Shown here piece by piece: positions 22,021-32,012 of a stretch of 64,000 bases of DNA. The position numbers were made by a program, and so were the translations under genes. Source of the stretch: Platanthera guangdongensis. Lineage: Eukaryota; Streptophyta; Magnoliopsida; Asparagales; Orchidaceae. Below the pieces are notes generated by a model. It saw only the letters and a list, made by a program, of their open reading frames with translations, had not been told where the DNA came from and ran no database searches. Position 1 is the first letter of the stretch, and each line of letters opens with the position of its first letter. The DNA is taken from contig CM077150.1 in NCBI GenBank assembly GCA_039583875.1, positions 182,966,375 through 183,030,374 on the forward strand, read 5' to 3'.

Positions 22021-23009
22021 TGCAATTTTAAATATGCAAATTTCTTTCATGTGTAACTTAGTTCCTATTTAATTTATAATTTGGAGTGTGCGTGAGTTCT
22101 TGTTTTAGCTAACTTTTCAACTTTCTAAATGTTCTTTTATTTTTCTTGTGTCCCCTTCTTATAATCGTTTAGTATTTAATTTCGAACTTGCGCCTCACTA
22201 AATTATAAGCCGTCCCCATACCGATGTGTGGATAATCGCTATTAGCCTCGGCATCGAAGAACATTGGGATATTTAAAATGATTTCTAATAATTGAAGCTC
22301 TTTATTTTCATTTTAATTTAAGGACTTAAGGTTTACCCCGGGTTTACGACGCGTAGGACCACATATCGATGTGTGGGCCCTATTTCCGTAGTCCATATGC
22401 TAGCTAGCCGAGAGGCCGTGCATATAGACCGATCACCCCTGGGTAAATATAGTTGCGTGCATACCCTCGAAAGAGGACAAGCGTAATTCTACCGGATTGG
22501 GTTCCCTACCCAATAGCGGGGTTCTTAGCGTAAAGCGGGCGTTAAGAGAAATCCTTCGTCGGACTAACGTTCGGTCGAATAGTCTTAACGTTCAGGTGAG
22601 CAATATTCCTAGAGATAAGTGCGCTCACATTTGTGGAACCTCCACGGCCAAGTTGCCTTATTATTAATTTGAAAACTAAGTCCTATAATTATTAAAAATT
22701 GTTTTAGTCTTAATCCGATTCGATGCCGAGCGTTAACCCTTCATCGAATATTTTCTAAATCGTTTTTTCGCTCCTTTGCTTTTCCGTCTTTTATTAAGTA
22801 AAAAAATCCACATTTCTTTTAGTAAAATAATAGTCCTCCCGGAGGAGTAAGAATAGTCAACACGACCCCGAGAACAATACGACCTCGGTATTCCCCCGAA
22901 TATCGAGTACTACTTGCGATAGGTGCACTTGCCTACCCGAGCACGCCCGCGGCGATCGACTCACCGAACCAACCACAATAAGAGTCTGTTCGCGGGCGCA
23001 TCAAGTTTT

Positions 23010-23026
23010 TGGCGCCGTTGCCGGGG
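23010..23026 (+). other. Primer-binding site (tRNA-Asp)
   Basis: TGGCGCCGTTGCCGGGG is complementary to the 3' end of plant tRNA-Asp, the standard primer for Athila/Tat elements. It fixes the 3' boundary and plus orientation of the preceding LTR. Confidence 0.9.
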
Positions 23027-23117
23027 AATCTCTTTTCGAGTTGCTATTTCGAATTCCGGAGTCTATTACTTTTACTTATTTTCTATAAAAAAAACTAAAA
23101 ACTTTATTTTAAAACAA

Positions 23118-23231
23118 AAAAAAGAAGTTTATTTTGTTTTATTTTTGTTGTTTGTTTGGTTTTACTAGTATCAAAAAAAGAAGTTTTTGGCGCCGTTGCC
23201 GGGTAGTTTTGTTGTTTGTTTGGTTTTACTA
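23118..23231 (+). repeat. Local duplication carrying a second tRNA-Asp site
   Basis: A segment containing AAAAAAAGAAGTTT and TTTTGTTGTTTGTTTGGTTT, ending in ACTAGT, occurs twice in tandem. In the second copy a further TGGCGCCGTTGCCGGG (from 23188) is placed between the two halves. The element leader therefore has two priming sites 178 bp apart. Confidence 0.75.
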
Positions 23232-23806
23232 GTTTAGACATACTTTTGTTCGTGGGTTCGTGTCAGTTTGTTGGCGCCCACTGAATTGTTAGTTGTTTGA
23301 TACTTGCTAGCTGCTCATTTCTTTAAATGTGGATGTGGATTACTTGTTCTCTGGGAGGATTTATGCTAGGAATGCATGTTAGGTATTTTCAACTATAAAA
23401 TCTACTACTATTACTTCATGCATTGCATAATTTGAAACTCTAACTTGTTATTTTTAGCGACCGTAAAAGCTATCTTTCCTACTATAATAAATTTAGAGTC
23501 TTGCATAACATGAGTTGTCCTTTAGGGATGTTTTTTACTCATGTAGGATATTTGAGTTGATTTAATCAAGTATTTTTCCGCAGCGTATAATATATTTTGA
23601 TTCGTGGACTAGATGAGCCACTAAGCCAACGGCTAACTACTGCACTTAACTGATTTCCTTAAAATAACTTAAAAGGGACCTTTCTTCATGTTTAGTTTGA
23701 TGTCTGCCTGAGCGTCTGTAGTTATCCCCTACTGACGTGGCATCATGACGCGCATTTTCCTTTACTCTGATAAGCTCTTTATGCGGTGAAAATGCGGGTT
23801 ATGATA
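23232..23806 (+). mobile_element. LTR 3'-end fragment of the element A family, plus orientation
   Basis: Reverse-complement comparison with the A LTR (2220-2820) shows the same blocks in the same order: TAGACATAC, GTGGGTTCGTGTCAG, GTTGGCGCCCACTG, then CTGCCTGAGCGTCTG versus GCCTGAGCGTGTG, GATAACTGCA/GATAACTACA, ATGATGCCACGT, and the ending GAAAATGC[AG]GGTT. The fragment ends ATGATA where A has GTGACA, exactly at the point where integrase sequence of element C starts. It is thus the 3' end of a plus-strand LTR inserted into C. Its 5' part is missing and replaced by Athila-like leader. Confidence 0.75.
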
Positions 23807-24343
23807 AATAGGCAAGGACTTTAAGAATACTCCCGGCTTTTGGCACTCCGTCTTCACCAAGGCGCATGTTTGACACTTCGCCATGTACAGTGCCACATCC
23901 TTCTTCAGTCCTGGCCACCAGAACAATTTCTTCACATCACGGTACATCTTCGTGCTCCTTGGGTGAATCGTGTACTTGGTATGATGCACCTCGTACAACA
24001 ATTGCACTCGCAAAGTGCCCATATTTGGGACGCATAGACGAGCGTGTTTCCAAAGCAATCCATCCAAAACCTCATATTGGGAATTGGACCCATGCAAAGC
24101 CTCTATCATGAGCTTCTTCATGCTGCTATCCACATCCAAAGCCTGCTGAATCCGATCAGTCAGGCAATACTGAACTTCCATCCAGTTCAATAGTGCTTCA
24201 GCACTCGTCTTCTTGTCTACGCAAGAGATCTCCAACGCTTCCAACTCCCGAACCAACCGCTCGTCATGGACCGACAGCCAATTGGCTTGAGCTGGGGCCA
24301 TGCGGCTCAATGCGTCCGCAACCGCATTGCCTTTACCAGGCAC
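23807..24343 (-). pseudogene. Element C: integrase N-terminal zinc finger, truncated
   Basis: The frame starts in the RNase H/integrase linker ([21 protein letters not shown]) and includes the HHCC zinc-binding module: EVHHTKYTIHPRSTKMYRDV, then KKLFWWPGLKKDVALYMAKC and QTCALVKTECQ. It reaches FLKSLPI, where foreign LTR sequence takes over. The D,D,E catalytic core is absent. In the family the finger aids multimerisation on the LTR ends before strand transfer. Compare the complete order in element G (45871-47317). Confidence 0.85.
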
Positions 24344-24959
24344 GTAATGGATCTTGAATGTGTAGTCCGGCCCCCAGGAACTCCATCCATCTACACTGCC
24401 GCATGTTTAGATCCTTTTGATCCAATAAATATTTCAGGCTTTTGTGGTCGGTATAGATATCGAACTTCACCCCGTACAAGTAGTGCCTCCACAGCTTCAA
24501 AGCAAAAATGACGGTCGCTAACTCCAAGTCATGTACCAGATAATTCCTCTCATGCACTTTCAGCTGTCGCGAGCCATACGCTATCACACTACCATGCTGC
24601 AGTAGGACACAACCCAATCTACTGATCGAAGCATCGCCATAGATCTCAAAACATTCGGTCCCACTCGGCGAACTCAGCACAGGAGCCGTGGTCAACCGAC
24701 ACTTCAAATCCTCAAAAGCTCGTGTGCACTCCGGCGTCCAAACAAACTTCTGCTCTTTCCTCGTCAGAGTCGTGAGGGGTAATGCTATCAGCAAGAAGTT
24801 CTCCACGAAGCGCCTGTAATAGCCGGCAAGCCCCAGAAAGCTCCGGACTTCCGCTACCGTAGAAAGCACATGACACTCTCGTATCACAACAATCTTCTCC
24901 GGATCCACCATAATGCCCTCTCCATTGACTATGTGACCGAGGAATGCTACTGAGGACAA
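24333..24959 (-). pseudogene. Element C: RT thumb/connection and RNase H
   Basis: Contains the RT connection signature [20 protein letters not shown] and the gypsy RNase H with its acidic residues: Asp in [16 protein letters not shown], Glu in [19 protein letters not shown] and Asp in [13 protein letters not shown]. It degrades the RNA strand of the RNA/DNA hybrid. It ends ...[18 protein letters not shown], out of frame with the integrase linker, so a small indel lies near 24340. A stop also separates it from the RT palm domain at 24960. Confidence 0.9.
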
Positions 24960-25499
24960 CTAAAACTCGCATTTGGAGAACTTGGCATACAATTGATTCC
25001 TCCTCAGCATCTCCGATAACAAATGAAGATGCTTGAAGTAATCCTCCTCACACTGCGAGTAGAGTAAAATGTCGTCGATGAAGACGATCACAAAGTGGTC
25101 TAGGTACTCCCTTAAACTCCTGTTCATCAGATCCATGAACACCGACGATGCATTAGTCATCCCAAAAAGCATGACCGTAAACTCGTAATGCTCGTATCTC
25201 GTACTGAACGCTGGCTTAGGGATATCACTCTCCCTTATCCTCAACTGATAGTAACTGGACTTGTGATCCAATTTTGAGTACACCGTCGACCCGACTAACT
25301 GATCGATCAGATCATGAATCCTCGGGATCGGGTACTTGTTCTTCTCCGTTAGCTTGTTCAACTCCCAATAATCAATACAACGTCTCAAGCTTCCGTCCTT
25401 CTTCTTAACAAAAAGGACCGATGCACTCCAAGGCGACGAACTTGGACGCACATACCCTTGCTCCAACAAATCTTGAAGTTGCACCTTCAGCTCCGCCAT
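24960..25499 (-). pseudogene. Element C: reverse transcriptase palm and fingers
   Basis: Motifs in order: [40 protein letters not shown], then [40 protein letters not shown] and the catalytic FIDDILLYS box, equivalent to YxDD. Typical substitutions such as W for R in DYRELNKL suggest decay. The initial Met at 25499 is internal to the polyprotein. The protein copies the element RNA into DNA from the tRNA-Met primer. The frame stops at 24960 where the next domain begins. Confidence 0.9.
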
Positions 25500-25509
25500 T
25501 TCCTTAGGC

Positions 25510-26146
25510 GCTAACCGATATGGTTAGCGTAATACAGGTTTCGCACCTGGCACTAGCTCGATGGTGAAATCAATCTCCCATTGAGGAGGGGCTTGAGGAA
25601 GATCGCTAGGGAACACATCAGGTTACTCGTATACCACTGAAATACTGTCCAATGTAGGCTTAGGCTTTGCAACCTCCACTAGCGTAAAGAATAGCTCTGC
25701 ACCAGCACAAACCGCCTTCACCACCTGAAGAGCAGACATCAATGTCTTGCTCGCCCCTTTCAAGCCCGTAAAAGTCGTCTCACGACCTGTTCCCAACTTG
25801 ACTTCCTTGTGACCGCAATCAATATAAGCTTGCTGCTCCGAAAGCCATCCCATGCCAAATATTACGTCGAACTCCACTAGCGGTAGTAACGACGCTTGGA
25901 AATCGAACTCTTGACTCCCAATACGAATCTTTAAGCCACAGATTCTATCCGCGCGCATTGAACACCCATTCGGCAACAACACATCCAGTTTGTCCTTCGC
26001 CATCGAAGAAGGTACTCCGATGCGCGATATGAATCCTTCAGACAAAAGGAGTGTGAAGCTCCCGTATCAAAGAGTGCTCTCGCCGGATTCTCACAAATCA
26101 AAACAATTCCTATACAAGCAGTGGTAAGGTAACACACGCATAACAA
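25510..26146 (-). pseudogene. Element C: retropepsin and protease-RT linker
   Basis: The active-site region ALFDTGASHSF is read near 26065 in one frame, and the remainder of the protease in another (KDKLDVLLPNGCSMRADRIC, then QASLLPLVEFDVIFGMGWLS). A frameshift therefore falls near 26040. The linker continues with KVELGTGRETTF-like sequence to the EYPDVFP box region, interrupted by a stop near 25623. The same order of motifs is found in elements F and G. The enzyme would mature Gag and Pol, but this copy cannot be active. Confidence 0.8.
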
Positions 26147-26185
26147 GTATTTAAAGTTAACTTGCTATAAATTAAACCGTACCTG

Positions 26186-27200
26186 TCACCACATCCGCTT
26201 GCTTAATGGCCTCCTGTTGGCCAAGATTATAAACTCTTGGTTGAGCCGGAGCATAATGGGACCCGGTTGACTCCATCGCCTTGCCCTTCTATTCATATGT
26301 TTCTCCCGGGTTCCTCTCGGACTTGGGACGTCTGCTCCAGCAGTCACGGGCAAAGTGCCCCAGCTTTCCACAAGTAAAACATGCACCCGGGGTTCGACCC
26401 GTAGTTGCCCCAGAAGCACCAGAAGAGGGGGCTGGACACGAGGTCCTAGCCTTCTTGTAGAACCTACGATATCTAGACTTCGAAGTAGTCGGCACTTTAA
26501 ACCCTATCTTCTTATCACCAGAGCTTTTCTTTGCTTGCGCATTCTTCAAGTCCTTCTACAAAGACCGAGCTGTGTTTACTAGGGTCAAGAAGCCCTGTGT
26601 CATCGACCCCGAGAGCAGTAGCCTCAAGTCATCTCCTAGACCTTCATTGAAACGGTTCGTCTTGCGCTCCTCATCCGCGAATGTGGATCTAGCGTACCGA
26701 CCCAATTGAGTAAACTCGTGGAGATACTCATCCACGCTACTCTCTCCTTGCACCAACATTTGGAACTCATTCTCCAATGTATCCTCTACGCCGAAGGGAG
26801 GTACCTTGCCAAGAACAGTCTCAAGAACTCTTCCATCGAGACGTCTGTAAGTTGTCTTCCTCTCAAGAGATGCAACTCCAAACCCTCCCACCACAACATA
26901 ACGACTTCATCCAATAGGAACGTAGCTATAGTGGTCATCTGCCACTCCTCCGTTTCAGTAGCTGTCAGGACTCTCTTCACTCGGGAGAGCCAGTCTTCAG
27001 CTTGAGATGAGGTTCTCATCCCCGAGAACACTGTAGGACTGAATCCCATAACATGTTTGAGCTGTCTTTCGGTGGCTCTCCTCGGCACCAAAGGCTCCAC
27101 CACTACCTACTCCACTCTTCTCGGTTCATCCGTTTGAAGCGGTACCTGCTCCATCGTAGGAGCGGGCTGCTGCATTTGCCTTGCAGGCTGCGCATTGATC
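26186..27200 (-). pseudogene. Element C: Gag, fragmented
   Basis: Three frames are needed. 27103-26786 carries RRATERQLKHVMGFSPTVFS, then AEDWLSRVKRVLTATETEEW and MLWWEGLELHLLRGRQLTDV. 26894-26556 carries FQMLVQGESSVDEYLHEFTQ and LGRYARSTFADEERKTNRFN. 26549-26289 carries basic linker sequence and the single CCHC knuckle CFTCGKLGHFARDC. These match element G Gag (49034-50332) domain for domain. The capsid-like region would form the virus-like particle and the knuckle would bind RNA. Stops and indels between the pieces show the gene is dead. Confidence 0.85.
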
Positions 27201-27538
27201 ATGGCAAATAATGATTTGGCAACCAATCATATGGTTTCAGCTGAGGGAGTTGTTGTAGGAGCATCATTTGGTGCACTGCTAGCCTCAGAAACTGGGCATT
27301 CCGACGGCCCTGCACCACTTCTGGTCACCTATAGTTGTACAAAACACCATTAAGCGACCAAACAAAATTGCATTAAGCAATTATAGGAACACGCAGGTTC
27401 CTCAAACACGTGTATTTTCATTCCTAAGTATACATTCATTGGTTCTTTTGATGTTATAACGATGATGCACACACATGTGCTCACCACCCCTTAAAATGAA
27501 TTCGCCAACGAATTCATTTAAGCCTGACCTAAACCAGT

Positions 27539-27550
27539 AGTCTGATACCA
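27539..27550 (-). other. Element C primer-binding site (initiator tRNA-Met)
   Basis: The minus strand reads TGGTATCAGACT, three bases after the LTR end at 27554. It is a slightly diverged copy of the TGGTATCAGAG type and has the same spacing and flank as in element G (50607-50618). Confidence 0.85.
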
Positions 27551-27553
27551 AAT

Positions 27554-29652
27554 TGTAACACCCCCTATCCGTCACATAGTATATAGTAGTAGGTCTACCC
27601 GGGGCCCGACACCATATACCACAGACAGACCGGAAGGTTACTCAATGGAAATCATCCAACTAATACCCAACATCCTACACAGAGTCATTCTAGTAGAAGC
27701 AATTTAAAGGTTGCAAAGCAAAGAACCCAACACGAGCATGAATGTCCAATACTCAAACCAACAGGAATGAAGTACAATACACAAGTACAACGGCCTTATG
27801 GCCTTACAATTATTTACTCAAATATAAGTGTTTTCCAAACCTCAACATGGAGGCCGGTCATACATTGGAATAAAAGAAAACACTCAAAATTAGACCTTCG
27901 AGGGCCGGCTCAGCAACTTGGGCTTTTGCCCACTATTTACCGCTCGGCTCCGCAACACCTGCAAGCAACAATCCACCGTAATGGTGGCAAAGAAAGCAAT
28001 GATCGCTATGCTGACCAAATTATAACGATCCCGCCCCCAAACTCGGGGCGGCGATGATCCTTTACCTGCACTTTGCTAGCATAACCAAGCAGTATAGTGT
28101 AAACACTTCATCACAGGCATGGTCATGCATGGCCACACACCCCGTGCTCGCAGGGCACATTCTTGGTGAACCGGTCAATGTCACGTCAATTTAAGCCATA
28201 GATACTTCGGTCTCAGCACCGCCCCTTGGACGGCCAATCTTGCGAGCATTTTTGTCTTTCCAGCATTGGTCACGTCATTTTAAGCCATAGACCGCTTAAG
28301 ACCCTCCACCTATGACAACGGCTCCAACCGAATGACATAGAGCGGGTACGTTTCCGCCTAACCCATTGCTCACATCACAACGACAATTTAAGCCTTATGC
28401 GCGGGTCAAACTTTCCCGAGTCCCAATCCGATACACACTTCACATAACCCGGTTATGTGCAAGTTGGATGCCAGGCCACCATGTTGGCAGAATCATGCAT
28501 CTGCCTAGTTTTTCGGGTGCACCTTGGAGTTAATCCCCAAGGCTCCCTGTTGCAATCTACCGCGTAGAAAACCCAAAAAACAAACATCTGCACGGAGTCT
28601 TCTCCGGCCATTTATGCAATACAAAATCACCGATCCAGACCAACTTGTCCTGGTAGGCTTCACACATCATGCCTATGTCCGTTCTCGATTTCGGACTCTA
28701 CATGTACACAACGAGGACTATTCATGTCTACCCAAAGAAATGCCTCAAACTCACCGCAAACTCGCGAGAGGGGGCTTCCTATGCAAAGAAAAGAGGACTT
28801 CACATGTCCTAGGATAAGAATCGTTACCCTAGCATTTTTCCTTGGTGCCATGGAAATCTATGCGGATGAAAAGTACCGCAATCTCCTTGTCTCCATAGAT
28901 CCGAAGTCGGCTTGCGATTTGGAGCCCCAAAGCTCCGTCGGTGACCGAATATAACCTCCTTTCTTGTTCCTTGCACTCCCCTCTCTCTAAACTTTAGAAA
29001 GAGAATAACCCAAGTGAAATGGGGTTTTCAAAGCCCTAAACCCGGGTATAACTCAGTATGAATAACCCCCAGCCATCAGATCCCAAAAAAAGGAAACAGA
29101 CGACCACGATTTGGGCTTGAAATGCAAAATCTAGGCCGAACACGGCCTATGACACGCCCGTGTCCAGGGCCGTGTTCCCCATTCGCCGTTGAAACCGACA
29201 CGTCCCGAAAATAACACGGGTTCTCGACACGCCCGTATCCGGATTGACACGCCCGTGTCATCCAGTACATGACCGTGTAGTGGGTCGTGTTCCTCCGTCG
29301 ACACAAGCCCAACACCAACCCGTGAAGGACATGGGTATTGGACACGGCCGTGTCCCAAATGACACGCCCGTGTCATACCCGAACACGCCTGGGCTCCAGG
29401 CCGTGTTTCTCCCCCAACTCAACTCGGTCAACCACCCGAGAAGGATACGGCCTGGGACACGCCCCTGTCCTAGGCCGTGTTCGCTGCTCGACGATCTTCG
29501 ACTCCAAATTTGTCAACCACATGGCCAGATCGTCGACCCGAGCACGACACGACCCCGGGAAACGCCCGTGTCCCAGGTCGTGTGCCCCCTGCCAAATTCC
29601 AAACTTGGCTCAAAATGCCTCCCGTCGCTCTTTTGAGTTTCGGGGTGTTATA
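27554..29652 (-). mobile_element. Element C: 5' LTR (about 2.1 kb)
   Basis: On the minus strand it starts TATAACACCCCGAAACTC (TG decayed to TA) at 29652 and ends GGGGTGTTACA at 27554. The first bases match element I at 63917, which continues with the same AAAAGAGCGACGGGAGGC. Much of the LTR is also recognisable in G (for example GGCCTTCGAGGGCC and CTCGGCTCCGCA). The GC palindrome array sits about 60 bp from the 5' end. Its right flank is unrelated copia sequence. Confidence 0.85.
29141..29585. repeat. Palindromic GC module array in the LTR of element C
   Basis: Successive copies of ACACGCCCGTGTC with CAGGGCCGTGTT or TAGGCCGTGTTC complements. One group, around 29452-29488, forms a long near-perfect inverted repeat. 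The array lies 60-510 bp from the 5' end of the LTR, in the presumed U3. Confidence 0.85.
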
Positions 29653-30560
29653 GAAGGTGTGTCTGCAATAACAGTGGATGGTTGTTGAAGAGTAGAAACA
29701 TCAACAAGTGGAGTTGTTGAGGAAATAGAGAGTGGTGTGGAGATAGAGGAGGAGGAGAGGGAATGTGAGGAGCAGGAGCTTTTGCTGGGTTCGGAGGAGT
29801 GACTATATCAGTCCTTGTGTCCTTATAAGCTCTAGAGGAGGCCCTGGAGGGCTTGGTGATAACCCTCTCCCATCCTCCAAAGAGGGCTGATGTGAGCCTC
29901 TTGGAAGCATTAATAAATATGGTCTAGGAGACCAAAAACTCTAGCCACTTGTCTTGCAAGAAAAGCAGTAGAATCCTCCCATACCCAACATCCTTCTTAT
30001 TTACCTTCTTCTTAATAGAATCAAACAAGATAACCCCACAGTTCACTGATATTTGAGTTACCAGGGCACTTATCAGAAGAACTTTGTGCCTGGTTATGTA
30101 GTCATGGGTAGTGTGCTTCCCCAAGATTACTTTTCCAACAACATCTGCTAAGAACTTATATTCAAAAGACAAGTTCTTTTTCAGCATTTTATTAGGGTTT
30201 CCCTGGGAGTGACCCATTCTAACTAGCATATCATTAAACTCAGCATTGGAAAGTTCTATATCATCTTCCCCATTGATAAAATCAAAAACTTCAGTTAAAA
30301 TAATAGGTCTGAGAGGAACTTGTTGTCCAGATATGGAGCCAATGAGAGTTGTGGAATCTGGAGATGATGATGAGAATACCCATTCATTTATCTCCTGCAC
30401 CGGAAGTTTAATCCTTGTGGTCATGAACTTCCTTAGCTGTTGAGCCTCAAACAACTATAAGATGTTCTTGAAAACTTGATCAGAATGGCTGAATGAATCC
30501 ATATCGATGTCGAAGCATGCATCAAATTGTATTCCGGAAAGTGTCACCGCTGAAATCGTC
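29653..30560 (-). pseudogene. Element D: extra 3' ORF (env-like/plant transposon-associated protein)
   Basis: The longest frame, 30454-29924, encodes 176 residues without retroviral enzyme motifs: LRKFMTTRIKLPVQEINEWV, then FEYKFLADVVGKVILGKHTT and KVLLISALVTQISVNCGVIL, ending FLQDKWLEFLV. The same frame extends upstream through a stop (FDACFDIDMDSFSHSDQVFK, then NIL-stop-LFEAQQ) to about 30560. Downstream another frame gives a Pro-rich tail (TPPNPAKAPAPHIPSPPPLS). Position after RNase H and the overall pattern resemble the env-like or putative-plant-transposon-protein ORF of SIRE/Maximus elements. Its function is unknown. No signal peptide or clear membrane anchor is visible here. Confidence 0.6.
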
Positions 30561-30619
30561 TTGCCTGTAGAAACAAGAGATCATGTGCAAAAGAACTGGA
30601 AAATGCTGGATGGAGTTCG

Positions 30620-30975
30620 ATGAAAACCTAATTATAAGTTTTCATAAGTTGAAAAGGCGAACTCCGTCTGCCGAAAATTAAAAACTTCGAACTCAGTTGG
30701 ACGAAAAATCTCATAAAGAAATAAATGCGTCGATCTAAGTTTGAACAGGCGAAAACATTTCGCCGTACTCCTTTCAATGAAAAATTTTCTGAAACAAACT
30801 TCGTCAATCTCCATTCGACGAAAAGTTTTTCTGAAATAAACTTCGTCGATCTCCGTTCGACGAACAATTTCACAAAGGAAGGTTCGTCGATCTCCGTTTG
30901 ACGAACACTCCATTAAGAGTTCATAGTTCGTCGATCTTTGTTCGATGAATAATGGATAGTTCGTCGACCACAGAC
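30620..30975. repeat. Palindromic repeat array GTCGATCTCCGTTCGACGAA
   Basis: Five to eight imperfect copies. Well-preserved starts are at about 30799, 30841, 30882, 30926 and 30959, so the unit is about 41-44 bp with a shorter last one. The arms TTCGTCGA and TCGACGAA pair across the motif. It separates RNase H from the extra ORF. A 19-of-20 match occurs in the gypsy LTR A at 4516-4535. Confidence 0.8.
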
Positions 30976-31009
30976 AAAATTCAAATTAAAGCTTCTCCAT
31001 TAATCATAC

Positions 31010-31367
31010 CTGGCTGATTTAGGAATAATATATGTTTATTTTCATCTAAGGGTTTGGTGAAAATATCTGCTCAGTGTAAATCAGTAGAGATAAAGACAAG
31101 ATTAATTTTATTTTTGTCCACACAATCTCTAATGAAATGATATCTTATCTCTATATGCTTGGTCCTACTATGATGCACTGGATTTTGGGCAATTGAAATT
31201 GCAATGGTATTATCACAAAAGATAGATGAATTATTTAAGTTGAAACCATAATCCAGGCGCTGATTTTGAATCCACAGAATCTGTGAACAACAACTACCTG
31301 CTAGAATGTATTCAGTTTCAGCAGTTGATGTGGACACAAAAGTTTGCTTTTTGCAAAACCAGGACAA
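31010..31367 (-). pseudogene. Element D: copia RNase H, C-terminal half
   Basis: The frame reads STSTAETEYILAGSCCSQIL, then FCDNTIAISIAQNPVHHSRT and KHIEIRYHFIRDCVDKNKIN, the standard copia RNase H end. An in-frame TGA follows FISTDLH where the family has Q(I/L)ADIFTKPL; ADIFTKPLDENK continues beyond the stop in the same frame. The N-terminal half of RNase H lies beyond a break at about 31370-31500, where the frame is lost. Function would be removal of template RNA. Confidence 0.85.
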
Positions 31368-31505
31368 AAGCCTATCACCAAGGAACTGTCAAGTTCCTGA
31401 TGTGCTTTTCCTGTCAACTCTACATCCAGCAAAGTCAGCATCTGAGAATCCAGATTATTCAAATTCTAACTCAGTAGGATACTAGAGTCCTAAATTAGGA
31501 CAACC

Positions 31506-31985
31506 CTATATATATCTTAAAATCCTTTTTAGTAAAATAAGGTGTGATTCTTTAGGACTCACTTGAAATCTAGCACAAATACAAGTAGTAAACATAATAT
31601 CAGGCCTACTAGCTGTAAGATATAATAAGAACCCAACAATAGTCCTATATGTTTTCTGATCAACTGGTTTGCCCTGTTCATCAGAATCAACTACAACATT
31701 GGAGGGCATTGGTGTTTTCTTGGCTGAGGAATTTGTCATCCCAAATCTTTTAAGTAGCTCTTTAACATATTTAGACTGTGATATAAAGATACCATCAGGG
31801 GTTTGCTTCACTTGAAGACCAAGGAAGTAGGATAGTTCAGCCATGCTACTCATTTCAAACATTGAATGCATCAGGGCAGAAAATCTTTTGCAAAGTTTAG
31901 AATCAGTAGAGTCAAATATTATATCATCTATATATATTTGGACTAGCAAAATTTTTGACTTATGATGTATAATAAATAAAGTCAT
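31506..31985 (-). pseudogene. Element D: copia reverse transcriptase, second half
   Basis: Carries the catalytic box QIYIDDIIFDSTD (YxDD form), then MFEMSSMAELSYFLGLQVKQ, GIFISQSKYVKELLKRFGM and LLYLTASRPDIMFTTCICAR. These are characteristic of copia RT thumb and the RT/RNase H junction. It starts at a non-native Met and is separated from the first RT half (32013 on) by a short frame break. Close in sequence to element H RT. Confidence 0.9.
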
Positions 31986-32012
31986 ATCTACAATGCCTAT
32001 AATGAACTTATG

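Larger units (their letters stand above)
19951..23003 (+). mobile_element. Athila/Tat-like gypsy 5' LTR (about 3.05 kb)
   Basis: Starts TGTAAATATACGTATTTT and ends ...GCGGGCGCATCA, six bases before a perfect tRNA-Asp priming site at 23010. In order it holds the GC palindrome array (20114-20676), a TATA box, several T-rich segments with TGTGTGAGTGTATGAG repeats (20980-21640), and a hairpin array (21655-22020). The right third is a moderately conserved stretch around 22200-22900. The tRNA-Asp primer and the long LTR fit the Athila/Tat branch rather than chromoviruses. No Gag or Pol follows: the internal region breaks off at about 23231. Confidence 0.75.
23807..29652 (-). mobile_element. Element C: Ty3/gypsy chromovirus-like element, 3' end lost
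   Basis: Minus-strand order from 29652: 5' LTR, priming site, gag, protease, reverse transcriptase, RNase H, integrase zinc finger. The integrase is cut at 23807 by an LTR fragment, so its core, chromodomain region and 3' LTR are missing. Gag and Pol resemble element G strongly, and the LTR is related to G and identical in its first bases to element I at 63917. Several stops and frame changes make it non-functional. The right flank is the 3' region of copia element D, its insertion target. Confidence 0.85.
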
